From the NCBI GenBank assembly GCA_905221605.1, contig CAJNDS010002465.1:330001-394000 (forward strand): DNA of 64,000 nucleotides. The letters run 5' to 3'. This stretch comes from Symbiodinium natans. Taxonomy: Eukaryota; Sar; Dinophyceae; Suessiales; Symbiodiniaceae. The notes under the pieces are model-generated. The model was given only the letters and a program-made list of their open reading frames with translations. It did no database searches and had not been told where the DNA came from. The translations under genes were made by a program, and so were the position numbers. Positions 10,921 to 20,534 of the stretch are shown in pieces; the first letter of the stretch is position 1, and each line of letters starts with the position of its first letter.

Positions 10921-11146
10921 TCTAGGGTTTAGGGTTTCGGGTTTAGGGGTTGGGTTTAGGGTTTAGGGTTTAGGGTTTAGGGTTAGGGTTTAGGGTTTAG
11001 GGTTTAGGGTTTAGGGTTTAGGGTTTAGGGTTTAGGGTTTAGGGTTTAGGGTTTAGGGTTTAGGGTTTAGGGTTTAGGGTTAGGGTTTCGGGTTTCGGGT
11101 TTAGGGTTTAGGGTTTAGGGTTTAGGGTTAGGGTTTAGGGTTTAGA
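10921..11146. repeat. Long TTTAGGG array
   Basis: About 30 units with a few TTAGGG and TTTCGGG variants; one of the longest runs in the window. It abuts an inverted-repeat element that begins at 11146. Confidence 0.95.
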
Positions 11147-11266
11147 GTAGTTACATGGTCCCTAAGTAGGGGCCCTGAAAAAGGGGGACCCCTTATATAC
11201 CCCTTGTATACCTCTAAAACCCCATGCTTCAGAACCCTTTAAAGGGACCATAATGAGGGGACCATC
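11146..11266 (-). mobile_element. Inverted-repeat element, family 2 (copy 2)
   Basis: Begins GTAGTTACATGGTCCCTAA and carries AGGGGGACCCCTTATATACC and TTCAGAACCC, all shared with the family. The far terminal repeat is incomplete. Confidence 0.65.
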
Positions 11267-11341
11267 AGCTGGCTGCCACTGGCGAAGCCCTTCTTCACCC
11301 GAAAGAGCTAACATCAACAATAGAACCCGGCGACCAGTGCC

Positions 11342-11509
11342 CGGATCACTTGGGATGTTCCCCCTTATACTAACAGTGCTTAATAGGGATTATAATACCC
11401 TAAACCCTAAACCCTAAACCCCAAACCTAAACCCTAAACCCTAAGCCAGGGGGTACTATATATCCGATTAAGGACTCCTAGTATAAGAGGGAACATTGCA
11501 ACGGATCAC
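11342..11509. mobile_element. Family 4 MITE with 8-bp target duplication and internal telomere array
   Basis: The direct repeat CGGATCAC lies at 11342-11349 and 11502-11509. Just inside are about 35-bp imperfect inverted repeats starting TTGGGATGTTCCCCC and, complemented, TTGCAATGTTCCCTC; both continue TTATACTA and end in TTAAT. The centre (about 11396-11450) is a CCCTAAA array. An 8-bp duplication is typical of hAT-like and some other DNA transposons; no transposase is encoded. Confidence 0.8.
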
Positions 11510-11877
11510 GGCTTACGGGTTATGGGATGGGGGTGAATGGGTTCTGCTCGGCACCGAAGCTCCGCAGCTACAGAAACCAAAGCCCTTGCCACAATGGTCG
11601 TTTAGGGTTTAGGGTTTAGGGTTTAGGGTTTAGGGATTCTCCGCACAGCGTTTTACCCAGAACCCCTGGACGCACGGCCCTTCCGGGCCGCCCCGCCACT
11701 TTTGAACGCGACGCGAAACCCTAAAGCCCTATACCCTAAACCCCTATACCCTAAACCCCCAAGCGAAACCCAGAACTCCGGCCACCCTTTTCTCTCTCTG
11801 CCCTCGCCAGCGGCGTGTGGGTCTCTGGGCCGCCATGACTTTTGCAACCCGGCGAAGGAGTTCAGGGCTTTGGGTTG

Positions 11878-12078
11878 GCTTAGGGCTTAGGGCTTAGGGC
11901 TTAGGGCTTAGGGCTTAGGGCTTAGGGCTTAGGGCTTAGGGCTTAGGGCTTAGGGCTTAGGGCTTAGGGCTTAGGGCTTAGGGCTTAGGGCTTAGGGCTT
12001 AGGGCTTAGGGCTTAGGGCGGCTTAGGGCTGCTTAGGGCTTAGGGTTTAGGGTTTAGGGCTTAGGGCTTAGGGCTTAG
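11878..12078. repeat. Homogenised variant array (CTTAGGG)n
   Basis: About 22 tandem copies of the variant heptamer CTTAGGG, then a return to TTTAGGG. Spread of one point variant through a whole run indicates local amplification by unequal exchange or slippage rather than independent telomerase addition. Confidence 0.95.
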
Positions 12079-12373
12079 GGTTTAGGGTTTTGGGTGTTTG
12101 GGTTGAAGCTCTTTGAGTGGGATTAAACCCTAAACCCTAAACCCTATAAGCCCTGAACCCTAACCCCCAAACCCTAGTAGGCTTGGCTCAGAGGGCTTAA
12201 GCATAAAGCCCTAAAATGGAGGGGGGTGTGGCAAAGTGGCCTCTTAAACCCACTTGAGGGTTCAGCTTAACCCGAAACCCCAAACCCTGCAACTCCCTGA
12301 GCCCCCTAAGGTTCCGGGTTCAGGGGCTGCATAATCTTTGCCTTTCTCGAAACCTGCCTCAGCCCTAGGTGAT

Positions 12374-12534
12374 AGGGCCCTTAAGGGACGGGGGTTCAAG
12401 GGGTGTAGGGTTTAGGGTTTAGGGTTTAGGGTTTAGGGTTTAGGGTTTGCGGGTTCAGGGGTGTGGAACGCAAGGTTCCCAAAAACCTCCCCACTACTCC
12501 CTAAGGCTCCTAAGGTTCCCTAAGTACCTACCCC
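12374..12534. mobile_element. Inverted-repeat element, family 1 (copy 3, truncated)
   Basis: Left end GGGCCCTTAAGGGACGGGGG, then an internal TTTAGGG array, then the family core. The right end is replaced by CCCTAAA-type units. Confidence 0.6.
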
Positions 12535-12702
12535 TAAACCCTAACCCTAAACCCCAAACCCTAAACCCTAACCCCTAAACCCTATATAACTCGAACCCTA
12601 AAGCGCTAACGCTGCCTGGTGTGGGGGAACACAAGAAGGCGCCTGGTGTGGGGGAACACAAGAAGGCTCCTACAAGCAAAACAAAGAAAGGCACACAGCG
12701 TT

Positions 12703-12809
12703 ACCCTAAGGGCCCATGTACCTAATTATCATATACTTGGGCCTCAATTACCCTATATAGCAAATACAGGTCCAAGTATTTCCTGCTTAGGTACATGGAC
12801 CCTTAGGGT
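12703..12809. mobile_element. Palindromic element, family 3
   Basis: ACCCTAAGGGCCCATGTACC at the left mirrors GGTACATGGACCCTTAGGGT at the right, with internal complementary ATACTTGGGCC / GGTCCAAGTAT. The 107 bp could fold almost end to end. Confidence 0.75.
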
Positions 12810-12855
12810 TCTATAAGGAGTCTATAGACCCTAAACCCTAAACCCTAAACCCACA

Positions 12856-12970
12856 GAAGTGTATGTGGTGGAAACGTGCCCAGCTGAAATGGGCCTCGGC
12901 GGGGAGGTGGCGGGCTGCTCTACATTATTGAGGCCCACTTCTGACCTTGAACCCTGAACCCTGAACCCTG
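12856..12970 (+). CDS. Coding-like island on the plus strand
   Basis: After acceptor AAACCCACAG: EVYVVETCPAEMGLGGEVAG then CSTLLRPTSDLEP and stop. First codon positions are strongly G-rich, better than any minus frame here; one of the few clear plus-strand candidates. Confidence 0.4.
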
Positions 12971-13085
12971 AACCCTGAACCCTGAACCCTAAACCCTAAA
13001 CCCCTTCCCTAAAGCTTTAAGGCATTTAGGGCTGTGGGGTTCAGAGGCGTTTAGGATGTCAGGGTTGAGTGCTCGCGACCTAAAC

Positions 13086-13166
13086 TCCTTCTGCCTGCTT
13101 GTCCAGCAATGCCTCCAGCTCACTTCTCGGGACGCCCAGCCCCAAAAACGGCACGTGGAGCAACAT
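13086..13166 (-). CDS. Candidate exon ending at an array-type GT
   Basis: 27 codons from an ATG: MLLHVPFLGLGVPRSELEAL then LDKQAEG, followed by GTTTAGG. Same strand as 13514-13711. The plus strand is open for 65 codons in the same region. Confidence 0.4.
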
Positions 13167-13513
13167 GCGATACCTGGACCCGGCGGGTTTGGTTCAAGGA
13201 CGTTCAGTGCCTATTCCTACACCTTGAAACATATCCCTAAGCTGCAAATCTAAAACCTCTAGCCCCTATAAGGTCTGGGTTCAGGGCCTTAGGATGTGTC
13301 GGCGAAGAGGGGTCCGAAGCAACCCACGCAAAGCTGCACTAAGACGGCCACGACATCCTTGGGCTCGCTGGCAAAGGCCAATTTCGCACCTAAACCCTAA
13401 ACCCTAAACCCATAAACCCTAAACCCTAACCCCGAAACCGTTCGTCATGACTTCGTGGCCCGTATGGACCTGTCTTCAAACGCGCTTGTCCTTCGCGAGG
13501 CAGAAGCTCCTCT

Positions 13514-13711
13514 CTAGGCAAAAGCTCCTCTCCGGCGTTGAGCAGAAATAGTCTGCCAGGGAACAATCGGAGGACGATGGACCTGTCTCTCCGCAACAGG
13601 TGGAGGTGCCGAGTCATAAGGCTGACCTGATGTCGGGGTCCGGACCTTCTCCCATGCAAACGCCGTCTCGTCAATGTCATCCCACATAATCTTGGCAAAT
13701 GACTGCAGCAT
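13514..13711 (-). CDS. Protein segment, acidic start and Pro-rich tail
   Basis: 66 codons from ATG to stop: MLQSFAKIMWDDIDETAFAW then EKVRTPTSGQPYDSAPPPVA. The frame is open for about 30 more codons upstream (to 13806), so this is probably part of a larger exon. An 18-bp tandem duplication (AGGAGCTTYTGCCT) lies at its 3' end. No family recognised. Confidence 0.55.
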   Translation of the reverse strand: MLQSFAKIMWDDIDETAFAWEKVRTPTSGQPYDSAPPPVAERQVHRPPIVPWQTISAQRRRGAFA

Positions 13712-13806
13712 AATGCAGAAGACTACGCCGGTCGACGGCCAAGGTGTGAAGCACTCTTCCGTGATGTTGGAAGGTTTACGAGTTCTTGAATCAGGGAATT
13801 CATGTC

Positions 13807-13807
13807 C

Positions 13808-13838
<31 letters not shown>

Positions 13839-13848
13839 CATACATACA

Positions 13849-13882
<34 letters not shown>

Positions 13883-13932
13883 CATACATACATACATACA
13901 TACATACATAATCATATATATATATATATATA
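13807..13932. repeat. (TACA)n then (TA)n microsatellite
   Basis: About 25 TACA units followed by a TA run. Apparent proteins over it (repeated YIHT or MYVC peptides) are artefacts. Confidence 0.98.
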
Positions 13933-14412
13933 CAGAAGCATACATACGGGGGATAGTCGCCCCTAGACCCTAAACAACCTACCCTCAGTTCCCCAGAGCT
14001 CAAGAACTCGTAAGTACTTGGGTTTTGGTCGAGGGCTCCGATGTTTGTAAGGTTGGAACCATGGGCCTAAATAACAAACAACTCCAAACCCTACCCATAT
14101 TCAGGGTCAAACCGCAGTAGCCCTAAACCCTAAACCCTAAACCCTAAACCCTAGACCCCAACAGCGCAATCTCTAAGCACCCCAAACATTTGCAGTTAAG
14201 CAACTTCAGCTGGCGAAGGGGCGGGAACATCGAGTTGAGAACCTTGAAGATCACCTGAGGTCTTTTCGGGTGTAGGGTTATGGGTTTAGGGCTCAGGGTC
14301 TGGGGTTTAGGGTTTAGGGTTTAGGGTTTAGAGTTTAGGGTTTAGGGTTTAGGGTTTAGGGTTTATGGTTTGGGGTTTAGGGTTTAGGGTTTAGGGTTTT
14401 GGGTTTCATATG

Positions 14413-14543
14413 ACCAGACCCAGGAGCAACCTAGGAATTAAAAGGCTGCCCTTTTTGATGTTAAGGGGATTCTAAGGGAACCCCAACCCTTAAAAAAAGG
14501 TTTAGGGTTTAGGGTTTAGGGTTTAGGGTTTAGGGTTTAGGGT

Positions 14544-14589
<46 letters not shown>

Positions 14590-14616
14590 GGTTTAAGGGC
14601 CTACTCCCGGTCCTAG
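14413..14616. mobile_element. Inverted-repeat element, family 7 with internal array
   Basis: Left CCCAGGAGCAACCTAGGAAT, then AAGGCTGCCCTTTTT; right GGGCCTACTCCCGGTCCTAG. The interior is a TTTAGGG/TTGAGGG array of about 80 bp. Confidence 0.65.
14515..14592. repeat. TTTAGGG array switching to (TTGAGGG)n
   Basis: Five TTTAGGG units followed by about seven tandem TTGAGGG units. The array lies inside an inverted-repeat element of the 61.4 kb family. Confidence 0.9.
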
Positions 14617-14895
14617 TCTTTAAGGCTTTTTTTGCATGTAGGGTTTAGGGTCTGAGATTACTGGCTCTTACCGGGGAATAATGTTAGAATCCCATTTTTA
14701 ATTGGGGTGGTAATACTAAAATTCGCCGGGCCAGAGGGGTCCAGCCGAAGACTACTTTCCATTACGGGAGGTTTTCGGGCCGATGTATGTAAACAAGTCT
14801 ATTTTGGGGTGTGCGATGATAATAATAAAGGGTGGTAATTATAAAATTCTGCCGGCCTGGAATGGAAAATTTTACTGAGAATCGCTTAAGAGTTC

Positions 14896-15600
14896 CATTG
14901 CAGAGAAGACTTTTCAGCTGAGCTGGCTTGAAAGAGCTCCGAGGCTCAGTCTTTAGAGAAGCAGATCTCGTTTGAGAGTGCTTGTCTTCTGAGATTGCTG
15001 CAGCTCCAGAGCTGCGAGAAACTGCTGTTTCAGGGCTGTTTCTTCAGAGAAAGCAGGTATCAGGTGCCTTTTGAGGTTGCTGCAGCTCCCAGAGGCTGAG
15101 AAAGAGAGCCTTGCTACGGAGGCCCCTGCTCTCAAAGCAGCACAGAAGCCGTGAAAGACTTACGGCTGCAGCTCCAGAGCTGCGAGAAACTGCTGTTTCA
15201 GGGCTGCTCCCTGAAGCTTAAGACTCCTGGAAATCAGGAAACCGGCAGAGGTCTGAAAGCTAGGTTTCCTTACTAAAATCCTTATCCGCCGGAGCTCGAA
15301 AACAAGTCCGGCAAGGGTACCCCCTTACGGGCCTCCAAAATGACAATAATAAAGGGTGGCAATAATAAATTCGGCGAGGGAGGGGGGGGAACCAAGAAGC
15401 CTTAAGTTTAAATGGCTTCCTGTAATTAAGTCTCAAGACAGGAGTCCCTTAAGATTAAGACTTCAGCTTTCGGGCCCTGGTCTAAGTCTCAAGACAAGAA
15501 CCCCTGAAGCTTAAGACTTCAGCCTTCGGATCCTGGAATTCAGGAAACCGCCAGAGATCTGAGAGCAGGGTTTCCTTACCTAGAACCTCTTCAACAGATT
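14896..15600. repeat. Array-free island with local duplications
   Basis: The stretch 14650-15640 is unusual in having no telomere-like runs. CTGCAGCTCCAGAGCTGCGA is repeated at about 14999 and 15164. GGAAACCG/CCAGAG...GGTTTCCTTAC occurs near 15238 and 15546, and a TAAGTCTCAAGACA block occurs twice at 15425-15495. A 60-codon minus-strand frame (14953-15135) includes one repeat, which would read ALKQQFLAALELQ; weak evidence of coding. Confidence 0.7.
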
Positions 15601-15678
15601 GAGCTTCATCTCTCAAGCAAGAAGCACACAGAGAAGCTAAGCTGCCTCCAGAGTGGTCTGCTGGGTCTGCTCTGACAG

Positions 15679-15726
15679 ATGACCCCCCCCCAGACCCCCA
15701 GACCCCCAGACCCCCAGACCCCCAGA
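15679..15726. repeat. 8-bp tandem repeat (CCCCCAGA)n
   Basis: About five C-rich octamers. A separate 16-G run follows at 15791-15806. Confidence 0.9.
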
Positions 15727-15867
15727 ATTCATTATTGGCACCCCGTCTTTTTTTCCACCCCTCCAAACCCCGGGGACCAAAACAAGATTTGGGGGGGGGG
15801 GGGGGGTTATTAAAGGGACCCTAACATTAAAGAACATGTCAGGTTCTCTTGAGGGACTGCATACAAT

Positions 15868-15873
15868 AGATAT

Positions 15874-15907
<34 letters not shown>

Positions 15908-15980
15908 GCGTGTGTGTGTGTATGCATGTATGCATGTATGCATGTATGCATGTATGCATGTATGCATGTATGTATGTTTG
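15868..15980. repeat. (TA)n then (TATGCATG)n microsatellite
   Basis: A TA run, then GTGTG, then about seven octamers of the TGCATGTA type. Related TA/CATA words continue to 16090. Confidence 0.95.
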
Positions 15981-16093
15981 TATGTATAGATGTTCAAAAC
16001 TGTATTTATTTATGTATTTACTTACCCCTGTATTGAAAACAGAAAATATGTATGCAAATATGTACATATATATAGATATATATACATACATGA

Positions 16094-16154
16094 GCCTAAG
16101 GGTCCATGTACCTCATTATTGTACACTTGGGCCCCAAAGTCCCTCTATAGCAAA
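16094..16154. mobile_element. Half copy of palindromic family 3
   Basis: Left half only (CCTAAGGGTCCATGTACCTC, then ACTTGGGCC). The second half is replaced exactly by CCCTAAA units starting near 16154. Confidence 0.65.
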
Positions 16155-16446
16155 CCCTAAACCCTAAACCCTAAACCCTAAACCCTTAGGGTTTGGGGTC
16201 CAGGGTTTTACAGGGGGGGGGGGGGGGGGCGGGTGTTTAGGGCGGCTTCATGACCTCGACACGGCTAAGACTTAGGTATTAGTTTGGAGTAGAGAGTTGC
16301 CATTTGCATGACCCATATATATATATATATAATTATTAGTATTTACTTGAGACCTACATGCTCCAGCTTTTCCGGGGGTTCAGGGTTTGGGGCTTGTAGG
16401 GTTTAGGGTTTTTCGGGCTTGGGGTTCAGGGATGGTGAGGTTAGGG

Positions 16447-16548
16447 CTTGTAGGGAATATAAAGCTTCTATGAAGGTCGATGCGACAGCAAAGCGCAACA
16501 AAATGAAACTGTGTTGCTCCCTGACACCATTAGCAGCAGCGCGTACAA
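16447..16548 (-). CDS. Candidate exon
   Basis: Within a 73-codon open frame: VRAAANGVREQHSFILLRFA then VASTFIEALYSLQAL. Coding-like, no clear boundaries. Confidence 0.4.
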
Positions 16549-16679
16549 CCCTAACCCACTTGCGGGAAGCTCTCAGCATTCTACGCTGAACCCTAAACCC
16601 CCTACGCCCTTTTTCTCTCTGCAAAGCTCAGACCCAAAAACCTCAAAGCCCACACGCCAGAATCCTGAAACCTCAAGCC

Positions 16680-17460
16680 CTACGTCCATAAACCCTATAT
16701 CCCTACATCCCTAAACCCCTAAACGCCAGATCCCTAAGACCGCGAAGCACTCAATCCCCTGAACAAATCTGGGTATTTCCTACAACTATCATGGTAAGGC
16801 TACCCCCGATTTCACGCCAGCATGGGATACCCCTAAACCCTAACCTTGAACCCCGAAACGCCAGGCCCCAGAACCTCAAACCCCCTGCAGGGCCCTGCAT
16901 CTTAAGCCCTAAGCCTACATCTTAAGCCCTAAGCCCTACCCCTAAAAACCCTAAGCCCTGTCTGTGAACCTCGAAGCCTAGACCCCGACCCCCTAATCCT
17001 CATTAGGGTTTGGGGTTTGGGGTTTAGGGTTGAGGGTTTAGGGTTTAGGGTTTCGGGTTTAGGGTTGAGGGTTTAGGGTGTGGGGGTTTACGTTTAAAGC
17101 CTAGACTCTAAGGGTAGTTGCACGGGCCCTTAATGAGGTCCCTAACTTACTTAAGAAGGGTTCTGATGTATGGGCCCTGAATTTGTAGAGGGTATATAGG
17201 GGTATATATATGGGGTCCCCTTTTGCAGGGGCCATACGAAGGGACCATGCAACTACCCTAAGGTAGACCCCGACCTCAAATCCCTAGTAGGGTTTAAGGT
17301 TTAGGGCTTGAACCTCACCCTAAACCCTCACCCTAAACCCTAAACCCGAAACCCCTAAGCCCCCCCCCAAAGCCCTAAACCCTAAACCCTGAACGAGAAG
17401 CCTAAACCCTTAATCCTAAACTCGAAACCCTAAACCCTAAACCCCAAACCCTAAACCCCA
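16680..17460. other. No supported gene: decayed telomere-like DNA with one MITE
   Basis: Degenerate CCCTAAA-type sequence and short TTTAGGG runs (17000-17070), plus the family 2 element at 17106-17264. No confident exon. Confidence 0.6.
17106..17264 (+). mobile_element. Inverted-repeat element, family 2 (best copy)
   Basis: Ends CTAAGGGTAGTTGCACGGGC and GACCATGCAACTACCCTAAG are near-perfect inverted repeats. Inside the terminal GGGTAGTTGCA, the flanks read TAA on both sides, consistent with a 3-bp TWA duplication of the PIF/Harbinger type. About 155 bp, no coding frame. Confidence 0.75.
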
Positions 17461-17466
17461 AACCCT

Positions 17467-17556
17467 CTCAGCCAACATCTGTGGGCAACCGGGGTGCCGT
17501 GGCAGATGTCAGCTCGCCAAGCCAGTTGAGGGTGCTCTTCCTAGCGGATTTCAGAT
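17467..17556 (-). CDS. Candidate terminal exon with WLGxLxSAT motif
   Basis: Reads KSARKSTLNWLGELTSATAP then RLPTDVG to a stop. Shares a motif with 42163-42241. No clear acceptor beyond AAATCCGC. Confidence 0.45.
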
Positions 17557-17559
17557 CTA

Positions 17560-17690
17560 GGGATAGGGTTTAGGGTTTAGGGTTTAGGGTTTAGGGTTTA
17601 GGGTTTAGGGTTTAGGGTTTAGGGTTTAGGGTTTAGGGTTTAGGGTTTAGGGTTTAGGGTTTAGGGTTTAGGGTTTAGGGTTTAGGGTGT
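17560..17690. repeat. Long TTTAGGG array
   Basis: About 18 near-perfect units, starting just upstream in + coordinates of degenerate TTTAGGG-like DNA that extends to about 17850. Confidence 0.95.
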
Positions 17691-18271
17691 ATTTAGGGTT
17701 TAGGGATAGGGTTTTAGAATTTGGGGTTTCGGGTTGAGGGTTCAGGGTTTGGGGGGTTGAGGGTTTCGGCTTTAGGGATTGGGGCTTTGCGCTTAGGGTT
17801 CAGGGTTTGAGGTGGGTTTAGGGTTTCGGGGTTAGAGTTGAGGTCCTAAACCCGAAGCCCTGCAACCTACACCTACAACCCACAACCCTAAACCCTAAAC
17901 CCTAAACCCTAAACCCCTAAACCCCTAAACCCTAAACCCTAAACCCTAGCACAAAAAGCAGCCAAGCGTCTGCATGTCATTGCTTCGGCGGTAGACGACG
18001 ACCTCCTGATGCGCCACTGGAACCACCAATTTCAACGTCTCCTTGGGTGTTCAGGGTTTAGGGTTTAGGGTTTAGGGTTTAGGGTTTAGTCATCTTTGCC
18101 TTGGGTGTTCAGGGTTGAGGGTGTAAGTAAGGTGTACCCTAAGGCTCCAAGTTCTCCGATGTTAGGGCTTTGGGGCCACAAAGGTCTTGGCATATAAGGT
18201 TTTTGGGCTGCCTACGGTAGAGGGTTTCGGGTTTTGGGATTTGGGGTGCTTAGGCACCCAATAACCCTAAA

Positions 18272-18345
18272 ACCTAAATGGTTCAAGGGGCTTAGGAGGG
18301 AACCTCAACCCTAAAAAAGGTGAATAAGGGCCCACTCCGAGATCA
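18272..18345. mobile_element. Fragment of family 7
   Basis: Keeps the right-hand portion GGGAACCTCAACCC, then GAATAAGGGCCCACTCCGAG. The left end is missing. Confidence 0.45.
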
Positions 18346-18567
18346 GACCTCCCTAAACCCTGAACCCTACACCCTTAACCCTACACCCCAAACTGTTTAG
18401 ATTGTTGTCGTCTGGTCCTCGGGGTGAGGGGTTTCTTCGCGAGCTTGGCCTTAGGGGGGGCTGGGGGTGTGAGGGATTAGGGTTTAGGGTTTACGGTTTA
18501 GGGCTTAGGGTTTAGGGTTTAGGGTTTAGTTAGGGTTTAGGGTTTAGGGAAAAGGGTACCCCTAAAC

Positions 18568-18643
18568 CTCCCAAACTTTGCTTGGCGGCTCTGTCTTCCA
18601 CCGACTCGCTGCTGTTCGTGTGGTTGGAGGCATTGCCTCAGCA
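18568..18643 (-). CDS. Candidate exon ending at an array GT
   Basis: Acceptor GTGAACCTCAG; AEAMPPTTRTAASRWKTEPP then SKVWE; then GTTTAGGG. The frame extends open 10 more codons upstream. Confidence 0.45.
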
Positions 18644-18854
18644 CTGAGGTTCACATCGGGACACAGCAAAGGTCACTACTCCAGGGCTTATAGGGTGTAG
18701 GGTTTTAGTGTTCATGTGGTGCGGGGCGCCGGGGGGGTTCACTTCGTGAACTGGAGGCACACACCGCACAGCCCAAGTGGTGCCGTACCCTAAACCCTGA
18801 ACCCTAAACCCTAAACCCTAAACCCTAAACCCTAAACCCTAAACCCTAAATCCT

Positions 18855-18917
18855 AAGCCCTGTGGCGGGGCGAGCCACGGAGTGCTCGTGACACAACTCG
18901 GGAACCTCATAGCGGGG
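18855..18917 (-). CDS. Candidate exon
   Basis: Reads RYEVPELCHEHSVARPATG; 20 codons, G-rich first positions. Confidence 0.35.
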
Positions 18918-18919
18918 CT

Positions 18920-19086
18920 GTAAGGGTAGTTTCATGGGCCCTTAATCTGATCCCTAAGGGTTTAGGGTTTAGGGTTTTGGGTTTAGGGGCATTGGCCTTT
19001 GGGCTGTATTAGTATAGGGTATAGAAGGAGTGTCTACGGGGTTCCCTTTTAAGCATACTCAGGGAACCATGTAACTTCCCTAAGAG
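18920..19086 (+). mobile_element. Inverted-repeat element, family 2 (copy with internal array)
   Basis: Ends TAAGGGTAGTTTCATGGGC and CCATGTAACTTCCCTAAG, flanked by TAA on both sides. A short TTTAGGG run (about 18956-18987) interrupts the family sequence. Confidence 0.7.
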
Positions 19087-19408
19087 CAGAAGGAGGGGTT
19101 TAAGGTGTAGGGGCTTCACTTTTGTCCATCCCGTACGTGGTCTGGCCACCGAACTATCCCGCGGGCACCACCCAATGTCTTGCCTGCTAAACCCTCTACA
19201 CCCCGAAGCCCCAAAAATCCTACCCTAAACTCCAAACCCCAAACCCTAAAGCCTATAAACCCTAATCCCAAACCCCACACCCGAACTGCACCAGCGCTTC
19301 AGAGCCCCCAGGGCCTGGGGGAGGGGGGTATAACTTATAACACCCCCACCACCCGAGCTTGGGGTCAGGGTTGAGGATGGGGCATAGGGCACCGGGAATA
19401 GGCATGCT

Positions 19409-19552
19409 CTAAATAAGCGTACCGTTGGGCTTAGGACTTGGGGGATGCTGAATGTAAGGCAGAAAAACAAAGACTCCCATCCCTGGGCCAAAAGCTTCCA
19501 AGCTTCTCTGGTTGGCCGCGGCCCAGGCGATCTCGGGAACCAGGTTGATGTC
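19409..19552 (-). CDS. Probable terminal exon, 47 codons
   Basis: Acceptor CTGAACCCAG in phase 0, then DINLVPEIAWAAANQRSLEA then FGPGMGVFVFLPYIQHPP, stop at 19409. Strong purine-first codon pattern; among the best small exons. A TTTAGGG array lies just upstream. No family recognised. Confidence 0.6.
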   Translation of the reverse strand, partial: DINLVPEIAWAAANQRSLEAFGPGMGVFVFLPYIQHPPSPKPNGTLI

Positions 19553-19563
19553 CTGGGTTCAGG

Positions 19564-19661
19564 TTTAGGGTTTAGGGTTTAGGGTTTAGGGTTTAGGGTT
19601 TAGGGTTTAGGGTTTAGGGTTAAGGGTTTAGGGTTTAGGGTTTAGGGTTTAGGGTTTAGGG
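19564..19661. repeat. TTTAGGG array next to a coding exon
   Basis: About 14 units. It lies immediately 5' (minus strand) of the exon-like segment ending at 19552. Confidence 0.95.
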
Positions 19662-19767
19662 ATCATCCTGGTGGCCGAAATAAACCGGCTAACCATCCCG
19701 TTTTACCCTTTGCCCTTATAACCCTACTGGCATTTGTGACCCTCATGAACCCCGCAGCCCTAAACCC

Positions 19768-19893
19768 TAAACGTTTAAACCCTAAACCCTAAACCCTAAA
19801 CCCTAAACCCTAAACCCTAAACCCTAAACCCTAAACCCTAAACCCTAAACCCTAAACCCTAAACCCTAACCCTAAACCCTAACCCTAAACCCT
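19768..19893. repeat. Long CCCTAAA array
   Basis: About 17 near-perfect units, with two CCCTAA slips at the right end. Confidence 0.95.
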
Positions 19894-19904
19894 AGACAAC
19901 CCAA

Positions 19905-19975
19905 AAGAACGAGCCGAAGCCGCGCAGGGCTTCCGGCACTTCGTGCATTCTTCTTGCAGCGGTTCCGCGTCAGGA
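19905..19975 (-). CDS. Cys-rich coding-like segment
   Basis: Reads DAEPLQEECTKCRKPCAASA then RSFGL before a telomere-like unit. The plus strand reads an Arg-rich segment with a strong acceptor (TTCTTCTTGCAG), so the strand is open. Confidence 0.3.
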
Positions 19976-20183
19976 ATCAGGCAATCAGGTACCGTATGAA
20001 ATCCCCTTCAACTCTACAATTTCAGGATTTAGGTTTTTAGGGTTCAGGGCTGAGGGGTTCGGGTTTAGGGCCTCAACCCTAGAATCTCTAAACTCTGCAC
20101 CCCCAGAATTATCCCAGCTACCCATATAGAAAAGGGTTTCGGGGTTCAGGCTCAGGGCTCTAACCCTAAACCCTAAACCCTAA

Positions 20184-20361
20184 ACCTTAAGGCTCCATCC
20201 TACATGGTGAATACCTGCGCCCCAAAGTACTTCCTAGATAGGGACTTTTGGGCCCAAGTATAGAATGGTATGGTAGATGGACCCTTAGGGCTAGGTGGTC
20301 TTCTTATAGGGCCTTTTGGGCCCAAGTATATCATGGTATGGTAGATGGGCCCTTAGGGTTA
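20184..20361. mobile_element. Palindromic family 3 with tandem second half
   Basis: A complete element (about 20184-20291) ends in ATGGTAGATGGACCCTTAGG. Its right half (TTTTGGGCCCAAGTAT...CCCTTAGGG) is repeated at 20306-20361 after a short GGTGGTCTTCT spacer that follows both copies. Confidence 0.65.
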
Positions 20362-20503
20362 GGTGGTCTTCTTTGGAGAGGATTTTGTGATGACAGGGAG
20401 ATGCCGGGAGGTCGGGAAGCTCTCCTCCCCATGCCGGCGAAGCTGCTTCCTGGACGTGCTCCATGACCACCTCGACCTTGCCCTCTTGTCTGGCAATGTC
20501 CCT

Positions 20504-20534
20504 AAACCCTAAACCCTAAACCCTAAACCCTCTT
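20504..20534. repeat. Short CCCTAAA array at an exon end
   Basis: Four units. Read on the minus strand, the open frame of the neighbouring coiled-coil exon runs straight into GTTTAGGG here. Confidence 0.9.

Noticed and set aside
13674-14003. Proteins of repeated YIHT or MYVC
   Set aside because: Translation of the TACA microsatellite on both strands.
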